A stretch of 36,879 nucleotides of DNA, taken from the NCBI GenBank assembly GCA_937912025.1, contig CALDOZ010000053.1, forward strand, positions 1 to 36,879, in the 5' to 3' direction. A model generated the notes under the pieces. It was not told the DNA's origin, made no database searches, and saw only the letters and a list, made by a program, of their open reading frames with translations. Both the position numbers and the translations under genes were made by a program. Source of the stretch: an uncultured Clostridia bacterium (lineage in GTDB: Bacteria; Bacillota; Clostridia; Christensenellales; Borkfalkiaceae). Numbering within the stretch: position 1 is the stretch's first letter; every line of letters starts with the position of its first letter. Below are positions 22,703 through 31,156 of the stretch, piece by piece.

Positions 22703-24289
22703 TTAGAACAATCTGCTGTCCGTTAAGTTCAAATATTCGTCGTAATTAACAAGTTTATCAAAAGTTTTAGTGCCGTCAATTTCAATAATACGGTTGCATA
22801 CGGTGTTCATAAGTTCGCGGTCGTGCGAAGTCATAATAAGGTTGCCTTTAAAGTTAATAAGCCCCGTGTTAAGCGCGGTAATGCTTTCTAAGTCAAGGTG
22901 GTTAGTCGGCTCGTCTAAAATTAAGAAATTACCGCCTTCAAGCATCATTTTTGATAACATACAGCGCACCTTTTCGCCACCAGATAAAACTTTTGCTTGT
23001 TTAAGCGCTTCTTGACCAGAAAAGAGCATTCTTCCAAGCCAACCGCGTACAAATTCTTCGTAATGGTCGTACGAGAAGCGGTCAAGCCACTCTACAAGCG
23101 TAAGGTCGCAACCGTCAAAAAACTCGTCGTTATTTTCAGGTAGGTAAGTAGGAGTAATCGTAATGCCCCACTTAAAGTAACCGCTATCCGCTTTTTCTTT
23201 GCCTGATAAAATATCAAAAAGCATAGTAATTGCTTTTGAATTATTGCTCACAACACCCACTTTTTCGTCTTTATTTATAATAAAGTTAAGGTTTTCAAAA
23301 TATCCTTTTTTAGTAAGGTTTTCAACAAGTAAAATATCGTTACCAATTTGACGGTCAAACTTAAACTCAATAAACGGATATTTTCTTGAAGATGGTTTAA
23401 TGTCGTTAAGGGTAAGTTTTTCAAGTTCTTTTTTGCGTGACGTTGCTTGGCGTGATTTTGATGCGTTTGCGGCAAATCTTGCAATAAAGTCTTGAAGTTC
23501 TTTAGCGCGCTGCTCGGCTTTTTTGTTTTGGTCTTTAAGTTGACGGGCAATAAGTTGGCTTGACTGATACCAAAAGTCGTAGTTACCAAAGAAAATATTA
23601 ATTTTTCCGTAGTCAACGTCGCAAATATGCGTACAAACTTTATTTAAAAAGTAACGGTTGTGCGATACTACTATAATAGTGTTAGGAAAGTCAAGCAAAT
23701 AATCTTCAAGCCATTTAATAGTTTTAAGGTCAAGGTTGTTTGTAGGCTCGTCTAACAATAAAACGTCTGGATTTCCAAATAACGCTTGAGCAAGCAATAT
23801 TTTAACTTTCTTTTTAGCGTCCATATCGCCCATTAGAGTATAATAATCGCATTCATCAATGCCAAGCGCTTGCAATAATTTTTCGGCTTCGCTTTCTGCT
23901 TCCCAACCGTTAAGTTCTTCAAACTCCGCTTCAAGTTCGCCCGCTTTTTCGCTATCTGCGTCGCTAAAATCTTCTTTAGCGTATAACGCGTCTTTTTCAT
24001 CCATAATCTCAACAAGGCGTTTATGACCAAGCATTACGGTGCGAAGTACCGTTTCACTATCAAAAGCGTTTTGATTTTGCATTAAAACGGACATTCTCTC
24101 GTTTTTTCCTAAGAAAACCTCGCCTTTATTAGGTTCAAGTTCGCCCGATAACACCTTTAAAAAAGTTGATTTGCCTGCTCCGTTAGCGCCTATAACGCCG
24201 TAGCAGTTGCCGTTTGTGAATTTTAAGTTTACGTCTTCGAACAATTTTCTACTTCCAAATTGAACGGTAACGTCAGATACTTGTAACAT
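22703..24289 (-). CDS. ABC-F family ATPase (YbiT/YkpA type)
   Basis: A 528-residue soluble protein with two ATP-binding cassettes and no membrane segments. Cassette 1 has Walker A GANGAGKST (about 34-42) and Walker B LLLDEPTNNLDL. Cassette 2 has an atypical Walker A region (VGVSNNSKAITMLF, about 343-356, lacking the GxxGxGKST form but aligned with the family), LSGGEKVR and LILDEPTNHLDL. A charged linker (about 245-310) lies between them. Length and sequence fit YbiT-like proteins. ABC-F proteins act on the ribosome in translation or antibiotic protection; a specific role cannot be given. GAGAGG precedes the ATG. The gene is convergent with the module 1 SLOG gene. Confidence 0.92.
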   Translation of the reverse strand: MLQVSDVTVQFGSRKLFEDVNLKFTNGNCYGVIGANGAGKSTFLKVLSGELEPNKGEVFLGKNERMSVLMQNQNAFDSETVLRTVMLGHKRLVEIMDEKDALYAKEDFSDADSEKAGELEAEFEELNGWEAESEAEKLLQALGIDECDYYTLMGDMDAKKKVKILLAQALFGNPDVLLLDEPTNNLDLKTIKWLEDYLLDFPNTIIVVSHNRYFLNKVCTHICDVDYGKINIFFGNYDFWYQSSQLIARQLKDQNKKAEQRAKELQDFIARFAANASKSRQATSRKKELEKLTLNDIKPSSRKYPFIEFKFDRQIGNDILLVENLTKKGYFENLNFIINKDEKVGVVSNNSKAITMLFDILSGKEKADSGYFKWGITITPTYLPENNDEFFDGCDLTLVEWLDRFSYDHYEEFVRGWLGRMLFSGQEALKQAKVLSGGEKVRCMLSKMMLEGGNFLILDEPTNHLDLESITALNTGLINFKGNLIMTSHDRELMNTVCNRIIEIDGTKTFDKLVNYDEYLNLTDSRLF

Positions 24290-24319
24290 TTTTACCTCTC
24301 AAAATAATAGTCGGTTACC

Positions 24320-24348
24320 ATTTTAACATATAATTCAACTTCTTTCAA
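24320..24348 (-). promoter_or_regulatory. Promoter of the ABC-F gene
   Basis: On the minus strand TTGAAA (24348-24343) and TAAAAT (24325-24320) are 17 bases apart. Confidence 0.7.
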
Positions 24349-24385
24349 GTAAATTACACCGCTATTTACGGCGTAAAAATCAATA

Positions 24386-24414
24386 TTGACAAACGCTTGT
24401 TTTTTTGTTACCAT
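24386..24414 (+). promoter_or_regulatory. Promoter of the CotH gene
   Basis: TTGACA (24386-24391) with TACCAT (24409-24414), 17-base spacer. The -35 box is perfect and the -10 box weak. Confidence 0.5.
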
Positions 24415-24451
24415 TAAATTACTAAATAAGCGCGTTTAAATAGGAGATAGT

Positions 24452-25861
24452 ATGCTAAAAAAAATACTTATATTTCTTTTAACTTTAATAACGCTAATTT
24501 CAGCCGTTGCTTGTGGGGAAAACGAGAGTGGCGTAGGCGGTGGGGGTCAAGGCGAGATTGATAATCAAACCGTTGCTGTTGACCAAACAAAACTTCCTGA
24601 AATTAAACTGACGTTTCCTTACGGCGAGCCGGAGCGCAAAGAAGAAGGGTACGTTAGCGGTTACGTTACTACTGCTAATTGCGTTCAAGACGAAATTCTT
24701 GACGCTGTTGAAGCGGAAGTAAAAATTCGCGGTAATTCTACCGCTAGGGCTGATAAAAAACCGTACAGAATAAAATTTAAAAAGAAACAATCAATGCTTG
24801 GTTTAAACGGGGGGCGTAAATATCGCAACTGGGTATTACTTGCTGACGCTTACGACTACTCAATGATGCGCAACTATTTTATTTTTAACACGGGCAACTT
24901 GCTTTCAAATATACATTCATCCGACTGTAAGCACGTTTCGTTATACATTAACAATATTTACCAAGGCGTTTATCTTCTTGCCGAGCAAAACGAAGTAAAC
25001 GAAGGTAGAATTGACGTTGATGAACTAGGCGTTGAAACAACCACCAATACTGGATTTTTTGTTGAGGCTGACTCGCGCGCGCTTGATGAGTGCGAGTTGT
25101 TTACGCCGTCAATGTCGGTTAGTGAAATTAATACTACTAAAGATTACTGTATTAAGGTTGTGTATAAAAGTAAATCTTCAAAATTAGAGCCTAATTACGA
25201 GCAATTATTTGCAATAAAAAGCGACCTTTCAACTAATAAAGAAGTGGCGCACGCGCAACTAACGAGAATTCAAGGGTATATGCAATCGGTATACGATGCG
25301 TTGTTTAATTATCAAGGGGAAGAAGTTATTAGAAGTTTGATTGACGTTGAGTCCGCCGTTGATATGTTTATAGTTAACAATATAGCATCGTTACGCGGTG
25401 GTAAGCGTAGTGATTATTACTATATTGATTTTAGCGACGACGACCCTAAACTTCATTTTGGTCCGCCTTGGGATTACGACCTTGATTGCGGTAATTACGA
25501 TATGGTTGACGACCCTAATTCTTTCCAAGCGCTAGGCTCGTCAGATTACGTCAACTACACTTTAAATAAAAATGCGTGGTTTGTAACGGAAGTAAAAACT
25601 CGCTGGATAACTAACAAAATGTATTCTAAACTTAAAGAGTTATTAAAAACGGTTGACCCGTATAGAAGTACGTCTATACCTAGCGTATACAAGGCTGAAT
25701 TTGATAAAAACTATGAAAAATGGGACGTTTGGGGAACTAAAACTATCGAATTTATAAACGACGACGTTTTAGACTTTACTTGTCATAGAGATGCGGTAGT
25801 AGATTTTTATAACTGGATGCAACCACACGTTGAGTATGCAAATTCTCAATGGGGGAGATAA
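24452..25861 (+). CDS. CotH kinase family lipoprotein
   Basis: A 469-residue protein with a lipoprotein signal (ISAVAC, Cys21 the likely lipidation site). The CotH kinase domain shows EVKIRGNSTARADKKPYRIKF (about 89-109), NGGRKYRNWVLLADAYDYSMMRN, LYINNIYQGVYLLAEQNEV and the metal-binding FGPPWDYDLDCGN (about 338-350). CotH proteins are atypical protein kinases first known from Bacillus spore coats; secreted and lipoprotein members are common in gut Clostridia and are often linked to surface glycoprotein or cellulosome-like systems. GGAGA precedes the ATG. It is a single gene with its own promoter and a terminator that is part of the direct repeat of module 2. Confidence 0.9.
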   Translation: MLKKILIFLLTLITLISAVACGENESGVGGGGQGEIDNQTVAVDQTKLPEIKLTFPYGEPERKEEGYVSGYVTTANCVQDEILDAVEAEVKIRGNSTARADKKPYRIKFKKKQSMLGLNGGRKYRNWVLLADAYDYSMMRNYFIFNTGNLLSNIHSSDCKHVSLYINNIYQGVYLLAEQNEVNEGRIDVDELGVETTTNTGFFVEADSRALDECELFTPSMSVSEINTTKDYCIKVVYKSKSSKLEPNYEQLFAIKSDLSTNKEVAHAQLTRIQGYMQSVYDALFNYQGEEVIRSLIDVESAVDMFIVNNIASLRGGKRSDYYYIDFSDDDPKLHFGPPWDYDLDCGNYDMVDDPNSFQALGSSDYVNYTLNKNAWFVTEVKTRWITNKMYSKLKELLKTVDPYRSTSIPSVYKAEFDKNYEKWDVWGTKTIEFINDDVLDFTCHRDAVVDFYNWMQPHVEYANSQWGR

Positions 25862-25865
25862 AATA

Positions 25866-25916
25866 TAATTAACATAAAAGCGCGGTTACTTTATAAAAGT
25901 AGCGCGCTTTTTATTA
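25866..25916 (+). terminator. Terminator-bearing direct repeat, left copy of module 2
   Basis: AAAAGCGCGGTTACT pairs with AGTAGCGCGCTTTT with one mismatch/bulge, followed by a T-run. The 51-base block recurs at 26778-26827 with one or two differences. It terminates the CotH gene. Confidence 0.85.
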
Positions 25917-25922
25917 TTGGTA

Positions 25923-26417
25923 TTACGTCTTATTAATTTTATCTTCGTCTGAATATAAGTTAATAACCCTTTTGTTTTGTTTTAATGCATAAATGATTGC
26001 TGATTTTGCTCCACTTTTTAAAGAGTTCATGTCAACGTAACAAACAATTAAATCGCTGTCGTCTATCATTTTTCTATTAGAAAACGTAATACGATTTTTA
26101 TAATATACTTCTTCTATATCATAAAACACAGTTTCGCAATTGTTTTCTTTATAAAAATCTATTATGCTATACCCCGAGTAATCTCTGTTTAAAAACGACA
26201 AACTAGTTAAAACAACGTTAATATTAATATTGCAATCAATATTATTTCTATAATTTAGTAACGTAGATAATGCAATAGCATCAAAATCACCATGGCAACC
26301 AATTAATAATCTTGAAAAGCCTTGGGGTATTAATTCTTTTAACGTTTTTATAAGTTTTTCTTCAAGTTTTCTTTTATTTAATATACGTCTATGACCAAAT
26401 AATGAAATTGTTTTCAT
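25923..26417 (-). CDS. SLOG-superfamily (DprA/LOG-like) protein (module 2)
   Basis: A 164-residue protein. The start at 26417 (MKTISLFGHRRI) is chosen because GGGAGA lies before it and a TATAAT box lies upstream; a longer start at 26468 would span the promoter. It shares with the module 1 SLOG protein LFGHR, the GCHGDFD loop (about 46-52), the NRKMIDDSDLIVCYVD segment and SGAKSAIIYALKQNKRVINLY. Overall similarity between the two is moderate, so they are diverged paralogues or separate acquisitions. Ligand and role are unknown. It is divergent from an HTH gene. Confidence 0.75.
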   Translation of the reverse strand: MKTISLFGHRRILNKRKLEEKLIKTLKELIPQGFSRLLIGCHGDFDAIALSTLLNYRNNIDCNININVVLTSLSFLNRDYSGYSIIDFYKENNCETVFYDIEEVYYKNRITFSNRKMIDDSDLIVCYVDMNSLKSGAKSAIIYALKQNKRVINLYSDEDKINKT

Positions 26418-26435
26418 AAATTTTCTCCCAAATAC

Positions 26436-26506
26436 ATTATAACACAAAATAGAAGATATATCTCCCATATTTGTAAATAATTTTTGTTAATATTATAGAA
26501 GATATA
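26436..26506. promoter_or_regulatory. Divergent control region of module 2
   Basis: The SLOG promoter on - has TATAAT at 26441-26436. ATAGAAGATATA occurs twice in the same orientation, at 26449-26460 and 26495-26506; the first is extended into the palindrome AGATATATCT. These are candidate binding sites for the HTH protein. The motif differs from that of module 1. Confidence 0.55.
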
Positions 26507-26526
26507 ACTTTGGGGAAAATATTAAT

Positions 26527-26772
26527 ATGAAATTGGAAGAAGCAATCACAAAAAGGATATACGCCTTATGTGACCAAAATTCTATAACTCCTAATAAATT
26601 GGCGACTCTTTCGGGTTTGCCTGCTGGTTCGATAAAAAGTATTTTCTATGGAAAAAGTAAAAATCCTGGAACAAGAACCATTCTTGATATGTGTCAAGCG
26701 TTAAATATAACGCTATACGACTTTTTCAATGACGATTTATTTAAAGACGTTGAGTTAGAAGGGAATTATTAA
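26527..26772 (+). CDS. XRE-family HTH regulator (module 2)
   Basis: An 81-residue DNA-binding protein, the same length as the module 1 regulator. The HTH is RIYALCDQNSITPNKLATLSGLPAGSIKSIF (about 10-40), with recognition helix around PAGSIKSIFYGKS. The tail is acidic (FFNDDLFKDVELEGNY). GGGGA lies about ten bases before the ATG. It is divergent from the SLOG gene across 109 bases and probably regulates it. In module 2 the order relative to the window is inverted: SLOG left, HTH right. Confidence 0.88.
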   Translation: MKLEEAITKRIYALCDQNSITPNKLATLSGLPAGSIKSIFYGKSKNPGTRTILDMCQALNITLYDFFNDDLFKDVELEGNY

Positions 26773-26777
26773 AATTT

Positions 26778-26827
26778 TAATTAACATAAAAGCGCGGTTA
26801 CTTTATACAAGTAGCGCGCTTTTTATT
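26778..26827 (+). terminator. Terminator-bearing direct repeat, right copy of module 2
   Basis: Near-identical copy of 25866-25916, including hairpin and T-run. It begins six bases after the HTH stop codon. Confidence 0.85.
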
Positions 26828-26961
26828 TGTATAAGTTCATTGCATTTGTATTTTAAAACTGTCCGTCAAAATAGGCTGTTAAGGGTGTTTAATCGCACTA
26901 TAGCCCAACTTTTTATGATATAATCAATCGTTAAATGCTTCTTAAACACATAACTGTTTGC

Positions 26962-27094
26962 TATTACCGAAATATGTTTTATATCGGGGTTTAATAGCAT
27001 CTCGCAATTTATTAGAGAATTTAAAAGAATAATGGGGATATCTCCGTCTGCGTATAGAAAAAACGTTAAACAACCAAAAACGTCCGCAAAATAA
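26962..27094 (+). pseudogene. Remnant of an AraC-family regulator (C-terminal HTH)
   Basis: The frame ending in TAA at 27092-27094 reads ITEICFISGFNSISQFIREF then KRIMGISPSAYRKN, a clear AraC-type second HTH (compare the usual GFSSISYFNRVFKKxxGxSPSxYR pattern). Upstream the same frame reads CFLNT, then an in-frame TAA, where AraC proteins have a Leu-rich helix. The rest of the gene is missing, so this is a decayed fragment. The remaining 26828-26961 and 27095-27188 hold nothing recognisable. Confidence 0.75.
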
Positions 27095-27188
27095 TTTTTG
27101 ATAGGCTTTTTAGGGGAATTTTTACAAAATTTTTATTAAAAACAACACAAGCGACAAGATTAACCACAATTTATTTAGCAATAAGCGT

Positions 27189-27217
27189 TTGACTTTAACG
27201 TAATTTAATTATATAAT
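27189..27217 (+). promoter_or_regulatory. Promoter of the 1119-residue repeat protein
   Basis: TTGACT (27189-27194) and TATAAT (27212-27217) with a 17-base spacer. A GC-rich hairpin-forming stretch (about 27236-27262) lies in the leader, before AGGAGGGG. Confidence 0.75.
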
Positions 27218-27286
27218 GTTAAAAATAACGTACACACGCGCATGCCGTCTTAGGCGCGCTTATGCAAGAAATTATTAGGAGGGGTT

Positions 27287-30200
27287 ATGGGTAACTTTTT
27301 AAGAAGGTCGTTAGCGTTCATTCTCGGAATGGTGTTCGGTTTCGTCGTTTTAGCAACGGGCGTAGTCATTGCCGGATATTACGCGTATAAAAATTTAAGT
27401 TTATCTTCAGTAGGTGTAAATGAAGAAGTCGTTGACCTTGGCGACCTTAATAACGCTACTTTTGAAGAATTGGTTGCGCTCGTTACAAGCGCGTCCAAAG
27501 ACCCGTCGTCGTATACTTTTGCCGACCTTGAAGAAGACTACGGTCTTGACGTAGACGGTTTTTTAGCGTCTATGGGGCTTGACGTAAACAGCATTCATCC
27601 AGACGACGTTAAGGCGTTTAAGCAATTATCGCCGTTCTCTCTTGCTGTTGAGGGCGGGGCGGATAAGTTTTTACAAAATATAAATCTCGGCGTTGTTTTC
27701 GGCTTTATACCTAAAGACGAAAGCGGTGTATATCCTATATTTTCAGAAGGAGCGCGTTCAAAACTTCGCGCGTACACTATTGGCGACCTTATGAAGTCTG
27801 ACGAAGAAACGGGCGAAAGCAAAGTTTTAGAAGTTTTAGGCGCTATTAAGTTTGGCGGTATTTTATCTTCAAGTTTTAACGAGAGTTACGACGCTACTAC
27901 CGCTGAATATAACTATACCGCTATTGAAAGTGGATTTTTAGATTCGCTTGGCAATCTTTCGTTTTCTGCTATATCGGGCATTACGTCTGGCGAAGAACTC
28001 GATATTGGTTTTGAATTAAACGAAGGTATTTTCAAAGACCTTGGATCTACTACAATTGGCGAACTTATGGGACTTGAAGACGGTGAGGGCGATGCCCTTG
28101 CAATTGCTTTCGGCGATAAAAAACTTGGCGATATTTTCGTTAAAAACGGCGACGTGTACGAGTTTGACATTATGAATTTATTAAACTCGGTAAAAGTCGG
28201 CGCGCTTATGGGTATGCACGAATGTAACGGCGAGGGTGACTGTTCGGTTGGCCACTCTGACCACGTTAACGGTTGGTACGACGGTGGCGGTAACTATATT
28301 GAAGATAGCGACATCGGTGGCGAACTTATGACTAACCTTTACTCTCTCACCATCGAAGATTTAACTGACGGCTCGTTCGACATCGTATCGCTCACCGACG
28401 GTATTTACCTTGGTAAAGCGCTCGGTTATAGCATAGGTGTAAACGGCGATTATTGTGGCGAAGGTTGTGATATCGACCAAACTAACCCTGACCACAAACA
28501 CGAATACTATTGGGTTGACGGTTCTGGTGATTACGCAGGCGCTTTAAATAACTCGCTTTCAAATATATCTATTAACGACGTAATGAACGGCGAACTTTCA
28601 ATAGACAGTTTATTTGACGACGTTTACCTTGGCGAACTTATGGGCAACACTTATTGTGACGGAACTTCTTGCTCACTTTCACACGGTAGCCACGTTGAAG
28701 GCTGGTACGACGGTAGTCAAACTCTTATCGACGGTAACGACATTGCCGGCGAACTTATGATTAATTTATACGGTCTTAAAGTAAGCGAGTTAATGGACGG
28801 TTCGTTCGATATTGTATCGCTTACAGACGGTATTTACCTTGGTAAAGCGTTTGGTTATACTTACTGTGACGGAACTTCTTGCTCTCTTTCACACGATACA
28901 CACGTTGAAGGTTGGTATGACGAAAGCGGATACGTTGGCGCTATGAATAACTCTCTTGCAAACATAAAAATAGCCGACGTAATGAATGGTAGCCTTGTAA
29001 TAGAAGACGTTATCGGCGGTGTTTACCTTGGCGAACTTATGGGCAACACTTACTGCAACGGCACTTCTTGTAATCTTTCGCATTCTCACGTTGAAGGTTG
29101 GTACGACGGTAGTAATAATCTTATAACCGCCACCGATACGGCAAACGAAATAATGCTTAAACTTTACGATATTACCGTTACTGAACTTATGAACGATGGT
29201 ATTGATATGGCTTCGTTGACAAGCGGTATTTATCTTGGTAAAGCAATGGGCTATACATACTGCGACGGAATTTCTTGTTCTCTTTCACACGATAACCACG
29301 TTAAAGGTTGGTATGACGAAAGCGGATACGTTGGCGCAATGAATAATTCCCTTGCCGATATTGAAATTTCAAGCGTAATGAACGGCGGTCTTAATATTAA
29401 CGACGTTATCGGCGGACTCAAACTTGGCGAAGTAATGGGTAACGTTTACTGTGACGGAACTTCTTGCTCACTTTCACACGGTAGCCACGTTGAAGGTTGG
29501 TATAAAAAAGACGGAAGTTTTATCAATCCTAACGACATAGAAGCAACCGATAAAATAGTATACAATCTTTATTTAACTTCGCTTAGCGATATTATGAACG
29601 GCTCGTTTGATATTGAAAGCGCAATTAGCGATATGTACGTCGGCGAACTTATGGGTTACGACGGAACTGTAAACGCTTGGACTAACGGTGGCGATAACGT
29701 ATCTTCGCTTGAAAACGTTATTGCAAATATTAAAATGAGTGAAATGCTTAACGGCGACTTGAACTTACAAGAAAAAATTAAAGACGTTAAACTTGGCGAC
29801 GTTATATCTAACACGTCTTCTTCAAGCGTTCTTAAATTGCTTGAAGGCACGTCGATAAACGACCTTCCTACTGCAATAGACGCTCTCAAAATAGGTCAAA
29901 TAATGGGTTATACGCAATACACTCATTGTAGCGCTGGAAGTAGTTGTAGCGAAAACCACTCGCATTGGTATAACGGAACGGAACTTGTAACGGGTATTTA
30001 CGGCGCGTTATCAAGCTACTCAATTAAGAGTATTACTGAAGGCAATATTGCTAACCTTAAAATAGGCGACGTTATTGAAGTTGGCGATAATAAAGTTTTA
30101 CAACTTTTAGCAGGTAGTTCGTTAACTTCGGTAGCAACGGATGCTAACGCTATTCAAATAGGTAAAGTTATGGGTTATGAACTCAAAGCAGACGACGGCA

Positions 30201-30646
30201 AGTGGTATACCGACACAAATTACACAACCCCAATTGAAGGGCTTAACGCTAAAATAGCAAATTACACTATTGAAGAGATTTCAAGTGGCGCGTTATCAAA
30301 CTTAATTAATAATCTTACTATTGGCGACGTTTTAACGGATACTAGCGCAGGCGCATTCGGGTTAATTTATCAAGGCGCTCTTACTGAAGGCGGTACGTCT
30401 TACGAAGGCAATACGGGCGCAATTCCAGTAACCGAACTTAGCGAGCGTATGCTTAAAGGCTTTAAAGAAGCGTCGTATTCAGCGCTTGAAGATGCGGGGG
30501 TTATTTCGCTTACTGATGAAGAAAAAGAAAAAATAACTTATTTCTATGCAAATATCTTTACAGGGGAAAAGCCAACTGACTGGAAAACGGAAAAAACTTT
30601 ACCTGAAGTAATTAAAGACATTATATCTATCATTAATGTTTTATAA
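27287..30646 (+). CDS. Large membrane-anchored repeat protein with Cys/His motifs, unknown
   Basis: A 1119-residue protein with one N-terminal membrane helix (about 9-34) after a short basic start (MGNFLRR), so most of it should be outside. It resembles large hypothetical proteins seen in gut Clostridia with KIGDLMGY-type repeats; no function is known. The body consists of units containing LGELMG or IGKVMGY blocks, NNSLANI-type helices and VMNG turns. Eight units carry a Cys/His motif of the type CDGTSCSLSHGSHVEGWYD (Cys-x4-Cys-x3-His-x2-His in the clearest copies), roughly every 65 residues between about 312 and 892, with a higher-order repeat near 134 residues. This suggests metal binding, but that is inference. 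The nucleotide sequence of the repeats is highly similar, so recent expansion is likely. Confidence 0.8.
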   Translation: MGNFLRRSLAFILGMVFGFVVLATGVVIAGYYAYKNLSLSSVGVNEEVVDLGDLNNATFEELVALVTSASKDPSSYTFADLEEDYGLDVDGFLASMGLDVNSIHPDDVKAFKQLSPFSLAVEGGADKFLQNINLGVVFGFIPKDESGVYPIFSEGARSKLRAYTIGDLMKSDEETGESKVLEVLGAIKFGGILSSSFNESYDATTAEYNYTAIESGFLDSLGNLSFSAISGITSGEELDIGFELNEGIFKDLGSTTIGELMGLEDGEGDALAIAFGDKKLGDIFVKNGDVYEFDIMNLLNSVKVGALMGMHECNGEGDCSVGHSDHVNGWYDGGGNYIEDSDIGGELMTNLYSLTIEDLTDGSFDIVSLTDGIYLGKALGYSIGVNGDYCGEGCDIDQTNPDHKHEYYWVDGSGDYAGALNNSLSNISINDVMNGELSIDSLFDDVYLGELMGNTYCDGTSCSLSHGSHVEGWYDGSQTLIDGNDIAGELMINLYGLKVSELMDGSFDIVSLTDGIYLGKAFGYTYCDGTSCSLSHDTHVEGWYDESGYVGAMNNSLANIKIADVMNGSLVIEDVIGGVYLGELMGNTYCNGTSCNLSHSHVEGWYDGSNNLITATDTANEIMLKLYDITVTELMNDGIDMASLTSGIYLGKAMGYTYCDGISCSLSHDNHVKGWYDESGYVGAMNNSLADIEISSVMNGGLNINDVIGGLKLGEVMGNVYCDGTSCSLSHGSHVEGWYKKDGSFINPNDIEATDKIVYNLYLTSLSDIMNGSFDIESAISDMYVGELMGYDGTVNAWTNGGDNVSSLENVIANIKMSEMLNGDLNLQEKIKDVKLGDVISNTSSSSVLKLLEGTSINDLPTAIDALKIGQIMGYTQYTHCSAGSSCSENHSHWYNGTELVTGIYGALSSYSIKSITEGNIANLKIGDVIEVGDNKVLQLLAGSSLTSVATDANAIQIGKVMGYELKADDGKWYTDTNYTTPIEGLNAKIANYTIEEISSGALSNLINNLTIGDVLTDTSAGAFGLIYQGALTEGGTSYEGNTGAIPVTELSERMLKGFKEASYSALEDAGVISLTDEEKEKITYFYANIFTGEKPTDWKTEKTLPEVIKDIISIINVL

Positions 30647-30704
30647 CGGTACGCACTTTTACTAAGTTAACGTATAATAGGTAAAAATAATAACGTTAAA
30701 ATCG

Positions 30705-30733
30705 TTGACAAAAGTTATTTATTATATTAAAAT
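30705..30733 (+). promoter_or_regulatory. Promoter of rpsF-ssb-rpsR
   Basis: TTGACA (30705-30710) and TAAAAT (30728-30733), 17-base spacer. Confidence 0.75.
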
Positions 30734-30739
30734 TATTAT

Positions 30740-30833
30740 GTTTTTGAGGGAAACCTTGAAATATAGCAGTTTAACTGCCATACCTTGAATGCGAGGTCAA
30801 CCGCATTCCAATAAGTCCAGGAGGTAAAAAAAT
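30740..30833 (+). promoter_or_regulatory. Structured 5' leader of rpsF, candidate S6:S18 autoregulatory site
   Basis: The leader can form GCAGTT/AACTGC (about 30766-30779) and a strong GAATGCG/CGCATTC hairpin (about 30788-30809) with AACCG on the 3' side. Leaders of rpsF in many bacteria bind the S6:S18 complex through a hairpin with a conserved CCG. The position and CCG fit, but I cannot confirm the consensus by eye. Confidence 0.4.
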
Positions 30834-31115
30834 ATGAACAAGTACGAAATGCTCTATATTCTCGCTACTGAATTGACAGACGAAGCAAAAGAAGCTATCA
30901 TTGCTAAATTTGAAAATGCTGTTAATCAAAACGGCGGTAAAGTTGAGAAAGTTGACAAATGGGGAGTTAAAAAACTCGTTTACCCTATCAACTACAAGAC
31001 TGAAGGCTATTACGTTCTTATGTCGTTCGAATCTACAGGCGCTCTCGTTGATGAACTTAAGAGAATTGCCGGTATTACTGACGGCGTTATGAGAAGATTA
31101 ATTACAAAAGCGTAA
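30834..31115 (+). CDS. rpsF: 30S ribosomal protein S6
   Basis: A 93-residue protein of the small ribosomal subunit that binds with S18 near the platform. MNKYEMLYILATELTDEAKEAI, KVDKWGVKKLVYPINYKTEGYYVLMSFES and the closing RIAGITDGVMRRLITKA are classic S6. AGGAGGT precedes the ATG. It is the first gene of rpsF-ssb-rpsR, the usual order in Firmicutes. Confidence 0.97.
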   Translation: MNKYEMLYILATELTDEAKEAIIAKFENAVNQNGGKVEKVDKWGVKKLVYPINYKTEGYYVLMSFESTGALVDELKRIAGITDGVMRRLITKA

Positions 31116-31156
31116 TAAACAAAACACAGGGTTGCTACAAGCAATCGGAGGAATTT

